NCBI GenBank assembly: GCA_039025855.1
Contig: JBCCNL010000004.1
Span: forward strand, 1 to 64,000
Reading direction: 5' to 3'
DNA from: JBCCOW01 sp039025855
GTDB taxonomy: Bacteria > Planctomycetota > Phycisphaerae > Phycisphaerales > Phycisphaeraceae
DNA length: 64,000 bases
Positions 40,791 to 47,909 of the stretch are shown piece by piece. Made by a program: the position numbers and the translations under genes. Numbering within the stretch: the stretch's first letter is position 1; every line of letters starts with the position of its first letter. The notes beneath the pieces are model-generated. The model was not told the DNA's origin, searched no databases, and saw only the letters and a program-made list of their open reading frames with translations.

Positions 40791-42011
40791 ATGATAGACC
40801 CCGCTTCGCTTCGCAACCCGCTCACCGCTGCCGTCGCCGCAGCCCTCGTTGGTATCACGCTCGTGCTCGCTGGCTGCGCCGGCACCCCGATGCCTACCGC
40901 TACCGCCGCCGCGCCCGACTACGCCCGGCCCCTACCCCCCGGTCAGCCCGCGATCCGCCGCGTCTCCGATCCCACCGCCCACCTCTCCTGGGAAGAGCTC
41001 GCCCGTCAGGCCCAGCAGCCCGGCTTCCGCGCCGCCCTCAACCGCAGCCGTGTCTGGTTCACGCTCCCGTCCTCGCCCACCCACTTCCCCCGCTCCGGCA
41101 TCACCTTCGACCACGCCAAACGCAGCGTCGACACCTTCGCCGACCTCATCGACCAGTACCCCAATCCCGCGGACCAGCCCGCCCTCGCCGCCGCCCTCGC
41201 CAACCGGTTCGACCTCTACATGTCCGTCGGCTGGGACAACGCCGGCACCGTCCTCTTCACCGCCTACTACTCCCCCGAGTTCACCGCCTCCAAAACCCCC
41301 GACGCGACCTTCCGTTATCCCCTCTACCAACGCCCCGCCGACCTCGCCTCCGACCCCCGCACCGGCGAAGTCTTCGGCCGACCGACCTCACTCGGCTTCG
41401 AGCCCTACCCCACCCGCTCCCAACTCCTCGACTCGGGCGTCCTCAACGGCACCGAACTCGTCTTCCTCCCCACCCGGCTCGACGCCTACCTCATCGAGGT
41501 CAACGGCTCCGCCAAGCTCAACATGACCGACGACTCCGTCATGTACGTCGGCCACGCCGGCACCAACGGCCGTGACTACACCTCCATCGGCCGAGAGCTC
41601 GTCGCCGATGGCAAGCTCGACCCCGCCACCGCCTCCCTACCCACGCTCAAAGCCCACTTCGAGCAGTACCCCGACGAACTGCCCGGCTACATCCGACGCA
41701 ACGACCGCATGGTCTTCTTCAAGGAATACCCCGGCTCCGACTGGCCCGCCGGCTCGCTCGGCTTCACCGTCACCCCCTACCGCACCGTCGCCACCGACAA
41801 GGCCATCTTCCCCCGCGGCGGCGTCACCTTCACCACCGTCCCCGACCAGGGCATCCGCCTTCTGATGCTGGACCAAGACACCGGCGGCGCCATCCGCGCC
41901 CCCGGCCGAGCCGACCTCTACTTCGGCATTGGTGCCGCCGCAGAAGCCGCCGCCGGCCGCGTCGCTCACGAAGGCCGCCTGTACTACTTCCTGCTCCGTT
42001 CCGACCCGTGA
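40791..42011 (+). CDS. mltA: Membrane-bound lytic murein transglycosylase A
   Basis: A 406-residue outer-membrane-type lipoprotein (signal, then lipobox VLAGC near residue 28). It contains the MltA barrel with FTAYYSPEFTAS near residue 165, PTRLDAYLIEVNGSAKL near 228, and the 3D catalytic domain with LLMLDQDTGGAIRAPGRADL near 360, holding the catalytic Asp in QDTGGAI. It cleaves peptidoglycan glycan strands to anhydromuropeptides. AAGGA at 8-nt spacing supports the ATG. The presence of MltA fits a peptidoglycan-containing planctomycete. Confidence 0.94.
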   Translation: MIDPASLRNPLTAAVAAALVGITLVLAGCAGTPMPTATAAAPDYARPLPPGQPAIRRVSDPTAHLSWEELARQAQQPGFRAALNRSRVWFTLPSSPTHFPRSGITFDHAKRSVDTFADLIDQYPNPADQPALAAALANRFDLYMSVGWDNAGTVLFTAYYSPEFTASKTPDATFRYPLYQRPADLASDPRTGEVFGRPTSLGFEPYPTRSQLLDSGVLNGTELVFLPTRLDAYLIEVNGSAKLNMTDDSVMYVGHAGTNGRDYTSIGRELVADGKLDPATASLPTLKAHFEQYPDELPGYIRRNDRMVFFKEYPGSDWPAGSLGFTVTPYRTVATDKAIFPRGGVTFTTVPDQGIRLLMLDQDTGGAIRAPGRADLYFGIGAAAEAAAGRVAHEGRLYYFLLRSDP

Positions 42012-42125
42012 TGCTGAGTCTTTCCGCCTTCTCAGACGCGGGACGTCAGAAGAAGTGTGTAAGGCAGAGCTCACGTGTTCCCGGCCACACTAACCTCAAT
42101 CAGCAATCGCGCGTAACGAACCGGT

Positions 42126-42995
42126 CTAGTTGATGAGCGTGCCAACCAGATCGGGGTCCCCGAGTTCCGCCGCCAGATTGTTCCAGCGTGTCATGTCCAA
42201 CATCGAAACAAAATCGAGGTAAGTTGCCGACCCATCGAGGTGTGACACGATCGCGTTGTCTTGACAACGGAAATCGACATTGCCTGTATCCGCCGGATCG
42301 CTATCTTCGTCGTATTCGCTGATACGCCATCGATTCGATGCGAGGGAATCGTTAGGAGCGGTTACCCGGTAGTAGCCCGGGACGATATCGCCCGTTGCTG
42401 AACCGACACCGCGGGCCGATGAAAAAACGATGAGCCGACTCGGGTCAACCGCCTCCTCAATCTTCGTGACGAGCCCGTTGAGACTTTCATTGGAGACATT
42501 GCCATTCGATGGATTGAGCGATGAATAACCGCCCACGTTGTTCGCGTTGATGCCGAAGCTCGGATTCACACTCACGCCGTACATCCAGATCCCGTACGGG
42601 TTGTTGAAGTCCGGATTAACAGGTGCACCCTTCGGGGGTATGGCAGCTTGCTCAGCCCGCTCGTTGATCAGGACCGACCCTTCGAGCGAATAGTCGAGAT
42701 AGGACAGCAGCCGCCAAGGATAACGGTCCGCACTGACCCCGGTGAACTGCGTGCCATCCGGCGCAGACCCCGGCTCATCGAAGGTGAATCCGCGAAGGAT
42801 TTCGCCATCGTGCTCCAGCGAACGCACAACAACCGCCTGCATGAGCGTCCGTGACGCAGAGAGTTCCAGCGTACATTTCGCGCTCTCTCGACTCGCCCCA
42901 AGCACGGGAAGCAGGATGCCGATCAGCAGCGCAAGGATGCTGATGACCACCAGAAGCTCGACTAAAGTAAATCCGCACACACGCCAACGTTTCAC
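42126..42995 (-). CDS. Pseudopilin-like protein with prepilin N-terminus
   Basis: A 289-residue exported protein with a type IV prepilin leader: GFTLVELLVVISILALLIGI, cleavage after the glycine at residue 8, Glu at mature position 5. The rest forms an exported globular domain ending in VSHLDGSATYLDFVSML, similar to the H-x-DG-type endings of planctomycete prepilin-like proteins. GTG at 42995 has AGAAGGA upstream. These proteins are processed by a prepilin peptidase; function in surface structures is an inference. It is near two PEP-CTERM genes on the same strand and in similarly lower-G+C DNA. Confidence 0.8.
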   Translation of the reverse strand: MKRWRVCGFTLVELLVVISILALLIGILLPVLGASRESAKCTLELSASRTLMQAVVVRSLEHDGEILRGFTFDEPGSAPDGTQFTGVSADRYPWRLLSYLDYSLEGSVLINERAEQAAIPPKGAPVNPDFNNPYGIWMYGVSVNPSFGINANNVGGYSSLNPSNGNVSNESLNGLVTKIEEAVDPSRLIVFSSARGVGSATGDIVPGYYRVTAPNDSLASNRWRISEYDEDSDPADTGNVDFRCQDNAIVSHLDGSATYLDFVSMLDMTRWNNLAAELGDPDLVGTLIN

Positions 42996-43055
42996 AGGTC
43001 ATTCCTTCTGATAAGACCAGGGTCCTGCACCCCTCCCCCCCTTCGATCGATCACT

Positions 43056-43853
43056 TCAGATTCTAGACGCTCCACCTCGACGTCGGCAACAGAGAATCGC
43101 GCTGCTCAGACCGAGCACGATCAGTGACGTCGGCTCCGGAATGACCAACGCGAACGTGTCGCCCTGATCGAGCTGCAAGGCCAGGATGGTACTACTGGTA
43201 CCCGCCGTCTCAAAGAACACGTCAAAGGAACTGATGGGACCAAGCCCACGCAAGTCCCACTGATATCTCAGCGTCCCGATCGGCACGGGCCCGAACCCCG
43301 AGTCAAACGGAGGTGCAACACTGATGCTTCGCGCACGCAGATCGACATCGGTGTCGTCGTTAATCGTGAGCGTTGCATCTCCGGTAAGGAACTCGCCAAA
43401 ACTAGACCCAGAGCCGATGTCAATCTGAAAAATCAGTGTTTCGATGTCTTCGATCGGTGTCGCATCAGACAAGGAAAACACGCCGCCGTTGCCAAACGGA
43501 GACGTGTAGATGCTGATCCCAGCCGGGTAACCGTTCCCCGACACCTTGTCGAACTGTGCATCACCGGTCGGGTCATCATCGATCGGATCATTTGTCCCGA
43601 ACGTGAGGACCGATTCGATCGGCGCGGGCCACAGCTCGGCTCCGGGGAAGGCAGGGAATGCCGGGTCAGCATTCGCTACCTGCGGGTTGGTCCGGGTCAG
43701 GTTGTCCCAAGCGTCGAAGTCGGATTCGCCGGGGAGCACGACATCGACAAACTGAGCATTCGCGATGTTTGCGGTCATGAACACCGCAAGCACAGCAACC
43801 AATAATCGGCCCTTTTTCACATCCATCGGGAGTACTCTCATGATGCGCTTCAT
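43056..43853 (-). CDS. PEP-CTERM sorting domain protein (paralogue 1)
   Basis: A 265-residue exported protein. Signal peptide around residues 13-33 (LLVAVLAVFMTANIANA), a beta-rich body, and the PEP-CTERM tail VIPEPTSLIVLGLSS followed by CRRRGG, which is recognised and cleaved by an exosortase. The body shares blocks with the next gene: NLTR.NPQ, GYPAG.SIYT, RYQWDLRGLG and AGTSS.ILALQLDQ. The likely location is the cell surface or biofilm matrix. Three in-frame ATGs precede the signal; the first is used. Confidence 0.85.
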   Translation of the reverse strand: MKRIMRVLPMDVKKGRLLVAVLAVFMTANIANAQFVDVVLPGESDFDAWDNLTRTNPQVANADPAFPAFPGAELWPAPIESVLTFGTNDPIDDDPTGDAQFDKVSGNGYPAGISIYTSPFGNGGVFSLSDATPIEDIETLIFQIDIGSGSSFGEFLTGDATLTINDDTDVDLRARSISVAPPFDSGFGPVPIGTLRYQWDLRGLGPISSFDVFFETAGTSSTILALQLDQGDTFALVIPEPTSLIVLGLSSAILCCRRRGGASRI

Positions 43854-43865
43854 CGAGACAGAAAG

Positions 43866-43895
43866 GCTCGGGCGGCCTCGACAGACCGCCCGAGC
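43866..43895 (-). terminator. Hairpin between the two PEP-CTERM genes
   Basis: A perfect 10-bp stem GCTCGGGCGG / CCGCCCGAGC with a 10-base loop. On the minus strand it is followed by CTTTCTGT, downstream of the paralogue-2 gene, consistent with a rho-independent stop. Confidence 0.6.
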
Positions 43896-43917
43896 TCGCT
43901 ATTAACACTCAATCCAT

Positions 43918-44757
43918 TCAGTCTTCACGACGCCGACGCCGTGCAGTGAGCACAACGCCGCCAAGGCCCACCAGCAGCAGTGTCGCGGGTTCAGGAACCG
44001 CCGCAGCGAACGCAGTGAACTGATCGCTCTGATCCAGTTGTAACGCCGTGATCGAACTGCTGGTGCCCGCAGGGGAAAACTCAATCTCGAAGCTGTTCAC
44101 CGTGCCCAGCCCACGTAGGTCCCACTGGTAGATGACATCGAATTGAGTGGTCGGGCCGAAGCCACTCGAGCCTACACCGTTGTTGATGATCAGGAAATCA
44201 GCAATTGGCGCGACAGAGGAGGGATTACCATTAATCGAGAGAACCGGGGCTGTGTCAAGAGCCTGCGGCACAGAACCCGACCCGATCTCTAACTGCCAGA
44301 ACACGGTCTCGATGCCAGCGATCGGGGTCGCATCCGAAACTGTGAAGTCGGCGGAAAGGCCCGGAGCCGTGTAAATCCCAAGACCTGCTGGATAGCCGTT
44401 GTTGTCCAAGAAGGTCGGCGGGTCGGTCACGGGCGGCGGGGTAAACACCTTGTCAAACACCGCGTCACCCGTCGGGTCATTCACCGTGCCCACCAGGATC
44501 GACTCGATCGGTGCAGGCCAAGGTGTCGACCCAGGAAAAACCCCAAAACCACCGGGCCCCGCCGGACCACCGGGCCCCGAATTTGCCGCGACAATCTGCG
44601 GGTTCGTGTCACGCGTGAGATCATTCCACCCGTCGAAGTCTGTGTTCCCGTTCAAAAAGATCGGCTGAATTCCATAAGCTGGAAGTGCTGCCGCGGACGC
44701 CAAAGTCAAGCCGTACAACGATCTGATTCGGATGCCACTCATGTCCTTAGCCTCCAA
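43918..44757 (-). CDS. PEP-CTERM sorting domain protein (paralogue 2)
   Basis: A 279-residue exported protein. Signal around residues 10-29 (LYGLTLASAAALPAYG), a beta-rich body with a glycine-proline loop (GPGGPAGPGG), and a C-terminal AVPEPATLLLVGLGG plus TARRRRR tail, a textbook PEP-CTERM signal. It shares about half of its body blocks with the adjacent gene, so the pair arose by tandem duplication. The promoter region upstream holds several palindromes. An exosortase itself is not in the window. Confidence 0.88.
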   Translation of the reverse strand: MEAKDMSGIRIRSLYGLTLASAAALPAYGIQPIFLNGNTDFDGWNDLTRDTNPQIVAANSGPGGPAGPGGFGVFPGSTPWPAPIESILVGTVNDPTGDAVFDKVFTPPPVTDPPTFLDNNGYPAGLGIYTAPGLSADFTVSDATPIAGIETVFWQLEIGSGSVPQALDTAPVLSINGNPSSVAPIADFLIINNGVGSSGFGPTTQFDVIYQWDLRGLGTVNSFEIEFSPAGTSSSITALQLDQSDQFTAFAAAVPEPATLLLVGLGGVVLTARRRRRED

Positions 44758-44839
44758 TATTTAAGCGTCTCCAACTAGCAATTACTCAGGACCCGATTCC
44801 ACAGCAACCCACTCGACTGCTGCTTAACGATCTCAAGGG

Positions 44840-44853
44840 TGAGATCCATCTCA
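44840..44853. promoter_or_regulatory. Dyad TGAGATCCATCTCA, possible operator
   Basis: A perfect 6-2-6 inverted repeat about 85 bases upstream of the PEP-CTERM paralogue-2 start, with a nearby extra half-site. The regulator is unknown. Confidence 0.35.
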
Positions 44854-44956
44854 GGCCCATGGTGCTGAGACTGCTTCGCGATACTAACCAGGCTGAGATC
44901 GATTTTCAACGCGTGACTCACGTTTTTTTTGCGCTCAAGCGGGTTTTTCAGACGAC

Positions 44957-44978
44957 ACTTACGGGGTTTCCCGTAAGT
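44957..44978. repeat. Perfect hairpin ACTTACGGG-GTTT-CCCGTAAGT
   Basis: A 9-bp stem with a GTTT loop in the region before cmk. It has no T-run, and its edges do not match the TTTAGC family. Confidence 0.6.
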
Positions 44979-45082
44979 CCGACGAATGAGTCTAAATAAC
45001 GAGGCGGCGAGGTCGTTTTGAACAGTCCGGGCGAGCCCGCTCTCTCAATCTCCACTGCTCACCAGTGGCGCGTGCACCCCGC

Positions 45083-45088
45083 TACACT
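45083..45088 (+). promoter_or_regulatory. -10 element TACACT, 7 nt before cmk
   Basis: TACACT-N7-ATG. It supports the ATG at 45096 as the cmk start rather than a TTG at 45018. Confidence 0.6.
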
Positions 45089-45095
45089 CCGCGGC

Positions 45096-45791
45096 ATGCC
45101 CGACGCCTCATCCGATGGCCTCATCGTCACCCTCGACGGGCCCGCCGGCTCGGGCAAATCCACCGTTGCCCGACGCCTCGCCAACCGCCTCGCCGTTGAC
45201 TTCCTCGATACCGGGGCCATGTACCGCGGACTCACCGCCATGGCCCTGCTCCGTGGCATCGACCCCGAGCAGGAACCCTTCTACGTGGTCGAGCTCGCCC
45301 GTAACTGCCCCCTGACTTTCGACTGGTCCACCGACCCCCCACGCCTGCAGGTCCGCGGCATGGACCTCACCGATCGCCTCCGCGACGCCGACGTCACCGG
45401 CTCCGTCTCCGACGTCGCCAAGCTCCCCGGCGTCCGTCAGGTCCTCGTCCAGAACCAACGCCGGATCGGCCAGGAACACCCCCGTCTCGTCACCGAAGGC
45501 CGCGACCAGGGCTCCGTTGTTTTCCCCCACGCTCACGCCAAGTTCTACCTCGACGCTAACGCGACCGTCCGTGCCGAGCGTCGCGCCGACCAGCTTAAGG
45601 CCGCCGGCGTCCGCGCCGAGGTCGACCAGATCCGACGCGAAATCCTCGCCCGTGACGAGAAGGACTCCACCCGCGAAGAGGCCCCTCTGATCTGCCCCGA
45701 AGACGCCCTGCGTGTCGACACCAGCGACATGACCCTCGACCAGGTCGTCGACCACCTCGAACAACACGTCAAAACCCACACCACCTCGTAG
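45096..45791 (+). CDS. cmk: Cytidylate kinase
   Basis: A 231-residue nucleoside monophosphate kinase that phosphorylates CMP and dCMP. P-loop LDGPAGSGKSTVARRLA near residue 11, substrate loop DTGAMYRGLTAMAL near 35, SDVAKLPGVRQ near 113 and the CMP-binding TEGRDQGSVVFPHAHAKFYL near 135 are all canonical. The length is normal. The ATG at 45096 matches the family start. plsC follows 45 bases later, a common pairing in bacteria (cmk next to plsC or rpsA). A palindrome begins at the stop codon. Confidence 0.97.
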   Translation: MPDASSDGLIVTLDGPAGSGKSTVARRLANRLAVDFLDTGAMYRGLTAMALLRGIDPEQEPFYVVELARNCPLTFDWSTDPPRLQVRGMDLTDRLRDADVTGSVSDVAKLPGVRQVLVQNQRRIGQEHPRLVTEGRDQGSVVFPHAHAKFYLDANATVRAERRADQLKAAGVRAEVDQIRREILARDEKDSTREEAPLICPEDALRVDTSDMTLDQVVDHLEQHVKTHTTS

Positions 45792-45810
45792 CGTCGCCGC
45801 TCGCGGCGAC
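45790..45810. repeat. Palindrome GTCGCCGC-TC-GCGGCGAC beginning at the cmk stop
   Basis: An 8-bp stem; the TAGC edge of the element includes part of the cmk TAG stop codon. Confidence 0.65.
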
Positions 45811-45836
45811 CACCCACGCCACCAACCACTCCCCCC

Positions 45837-46547
45837 ATGTTCGCCGCCCTCCGCCAACGCCAACCCGGCCAGCCTCTCTACCGCATCCTCTGGTGGCATC
45901 TCTACCACGGCCTCTGCTTCCTCGCCTTCGTCCCCCTCTACCGCTTCCGCGCCCACCATGTCCACCGCATCCCCCGCACCGGGCCCATCCTCTTCGTCGC
46001 CAACCACCAGTCCTACTACGACCCCATCATCGTCGGCCTCGGCGCCCACTTCCGCCAGTTCTTCGCCATGGCCCGTGCCACCCTCTGGAAGTCCAAAGCC
46101 TTCCGCTGGATGACCGTCCCCCTCAACCCCATCCCCGTCGAGCAAGGCACCGGCGACGTCAAAGCCATCAAACGCTGCGTCCAGGCCCTCAAGGAAGGCC
46201 AAGCCCTCCTCGTCTTCCCCGAAGGCGCCCGCACCCCCGACGGCTCCATCCAAACCTTCGAGCCCGGCGTCATGCTCCTGATCAAACGCGCCAAACCCAC
46301 CGTCATCCCCGTCGCCCTCGACGGCGCCTACGACGTCTGGCCCATCCACGAATCCGCCCCCAAAGCCACCGGCCGGATCGGCTGCATCTACGGCCACCCC
46401 ATCCCCGCCCAAACCCTCCTTGACATGAAGCCCCGCGACGCCTGCGAACACCTCCGTACCCAAGTCGCCAACCTCCAAGCCGAACTCCGTACCCACCTCC
46501 ACCCCAAGCCCCGCCGCCGCTCCACCCGTTTGCCCTCCACCGTTTAG
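45837..46547 (+). CDS. plsC: 1-acyl-sn-glycerol-3-phosphate acyltransferase
   Basis: A 236-residue membrane-associated acyltransferase. Motif I is VANHQSYYDPIIVG near residue 56 (HX4D-like, H-x4-D), motif II MARATLWKSKAF near 81, motif III LVFPEGARTPDG near 118 and motif IV TVIPVALDGA near 152. It forms phosphatidic acid or transfers acyl chains to related acceptors. A hydrophobic first segment anchors it. The last codons GTT-TAG are provided by the TTTAGC edge of a palindromic repeat, so the C-terminus may have been trimmed. Confidence 0.93.
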   Translation: MFAALRQRQPGQPLYRILWWHLYHGLCFLAFVPLYRFRAHHVHRIPRTGPILFVANHQSYYDPIIVGLGAHFRQFFAMARATLWKSKAFRWMTVPLNPIPVEQGTGDVKAIKRCVQALKEGQALLVFPEGARTPDGSIQTFEPGVMLLIKRAKPTVIPVALDGAYDVWPIHESAPKATGRIGCIYGHPIPAQTLLDMKPRDACEHLRTQVANLQAELRTHLHPKPRRRSTRLPSTV

Positions 46548-46566
46548 CCCGGTCGCTTGCGACCGG
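46543..46566. repeat. TTTAGC-edged palindrome CCGGTCGC-TT-GCGACCGG at the plsC stop
   Basis: TTTAGC supplies the plsC TAG stop and is followed by a perfect 8-bp stem and a TTCGAACCC edge. Confidence 0.75.
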
Positions 46567-46623
46567 TTCGAACCCCCACGGCTTGTCTATCGCCACAACC
46601 CCGACTCTGCCGATGTCATCCCC

Positions 46624-47844
46624 ATGCGCATCGCCCTCGACGCCCGCGTCCTCGCCGCCCCCCAGCGTCGCGGCATCGCCAAGAGCCTCTTCCGCCTCTA
46701 CCAGGCTCTCGCCGTCGCCCGACCCGACTGGCAGGTCATCGCCTACCACCGCGGCCTCCACCGCCTCGACCTGACCATGCCCGATAACGTCGTCGAGCAG
46801 CACGTCATCGAGATCCGCGGCGACCGCTTCGACGCCTGGCCCCGCCTCCGCCTCCCCGCTGCTGTCCGCAACGCCGACGTCGACGTCCTGCACTGCCCCG
46901 CCAACGCCGGGCCTCGCTGGATGCCCAAGCCCACCGTCGTCACCGTCCACGACCTCATCCCCCTGGACATGCCCGAGGGCCGTGACGAGACCGAGGTCGA
47001 CCGCTTCGAGGCCGGCGTCCGCACCGCCTGCCGCCGCGCCGCCGCCGTTGTCTCGCCATCCACCTACACCCGCGACCGGCTCATCGCCGAGCACCACCTG
47101 CACCCCGCCCGCGCGTTCGTCGTCCCCTGGGGCGTCACCACCTCACCCGCCGACCCCACAGAACCGCATACCCTCACCACCCTCAACCGCTATCAGCTCG
47201 ACCGTCCGTACATCCTCCACTTCGGTGCCGCCGAGCCCCGCAAGAACACCCGCGGCCTCATCGAGGCCTACGCCCTGATGCCGCTGGTTTACCGCCAGCG
47301 CGTCCACCTCCTCATCCTCGGCCTCGATGAACCTGCCAAAGCCGAGATGACCCGGCTAGCCGACTCGCTCGGTGTCCCCACCACCGCCAACCCATCGCAG
47401 CCCGTCCCTGCGCCCACCCCCCGTGGCCTCATCCGCTTCGCCGGCTTCGTCCCCGAAGACGACCTCGCCCCGCTCCTCGCCGGTGCGCTCGCCCTCGCCT
47501 ACCCCAGCTTCGCCGAGGGCTTCGGCCTGCCCATCCTCGAAGCCTTCGCCGCTGGCATCCCCGTCCTCACCTCCGATCGTTCCGCCATCCCCGAGATCGC
47601 CCACGACGCCGCCGACGTGATCAACCCCGACGACCGCGTCGCCATGACCAAAGCCCTGACCCGGCTGGCTAAGGACCCGCTGCACCGCCGCGAGCTCGTC
47701 CACCGCGGACGCCAACGCGTCGCCCACTTCACCTGGAAACACGCCGCCGAGGCCTTCGCCGCTGCCCTCGAACACGCCGCACAACAAGCCCGCCGCCCAA
47801 GCCCCCGCGTCCTCGCCCTCCAATCACGACGCCCCGCCGCTTGA
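46624..47844 (+). CDS. GT4-family glycosyltransferase
   Basis: A 406-residue glycosyltransferase. N-terminal RIALDARVLAAPQRRGIAK binds the acceptor, VDVLHCPANAGPRWM and VVTVHDLIPLDMPEG follow, YILHFGAAEPRKNTRGLIEA near residue 200 starts the donor domain, and SFAEGFGLPILEAFAAGIPVL near 298 is the donor motif. The family adds hexoses or mannoses to exopolysaccharide or O-antigen. It is the first of two consecutive glycosyltransferases, separated by a palindromic repeat. The C-terminal tail is basic and proline-rich. Confidence 0.93.
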   Translation: MRIALDARVLAAPQRRGIAKSLFRLYQALAVARPDWQVIAYHRGLHRLDLTMPDNVVEQHVIEIRGDRFDAWPRLRLPAAVRNADVDVLHCPANAGPRWMPKPTVVTVHDLIPLDMPEGRDETEVDRFEAGVRTACRRAAAVVSPSTYTRDRLIAEHHLHPARAFVVPWGVTTSPADPTEPHTLTTLNRYQLDRPYILHFGAAEPRKNTRGLIEAYALMPLVYRQRVHLLILGLDEPAKAEMTRLADSLGVPTTANPSQPVPAPTPRGLIRFAGFVPEDDLAPLLAGALALAYPSFAEGFGLPILEAFAAGIPVLTSDRSAIPEIAHDAADVINPDDRVAMTKALTRLAKDPLHRRELVHRGRQRVAHFTWKHAAEAFAAALEHAAQQARRPSPRVLALQSRRPAA

Positions 47845-47853
47845 TCGCACCCC

Positions 47854-47879
47854 TTTAGCCCCGGGTCAATGACCCGGGG
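47854..47879. repeat. TTTAGC-edged palindrome CCCCGGGTC-AAT-GACCCGGGG
   Basis: Same stem, loop and left edge as the copy at 30916-30941. The right edge, CACGCGGCGAACCCGATGC, recurs near 52810. Confidence 0.85.
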
Positions 47880-47909
47880 CCACGCGGCGAACCCGATGCC
47901 TCCCGCCCC

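Larger units (their letters stand above)
44758..45095. other. Gene-free region with palindromes upstream of a PEP-CTERM gene and cmk
   Basis: No gene is supported here. It contains TGAGAT-CC-ATCTCA, a perfect dyad at 44840-44853, a further CTGAGATCGAT half-site at about 44893, and the hairpin ACTTACGGG-GTTT-CCCGTAAGT at 44957-44978. The divergent promoters of the PEP-CTERM gene and cmk must lie here. Confidence 0.5.

Noticed and set aside
44957..44978. Transcription terminator before cmk
   Set aside because: No T-run on either strand and no gene ends close enough on the plus strand.
46543..46575. GGTTCGAACCC resembling a tRNA T-arm
   Set aside because: It is the right edge of a TTTAGC palindrome; no acceptor, D or anticodon stems surround it.
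47854..47879. Rho-independent terminator between the two glycosyltransferases
   Set aside because: The stem is strong but no T-run follows, and an identical element lies inside the pil operon where termination would be harmful.
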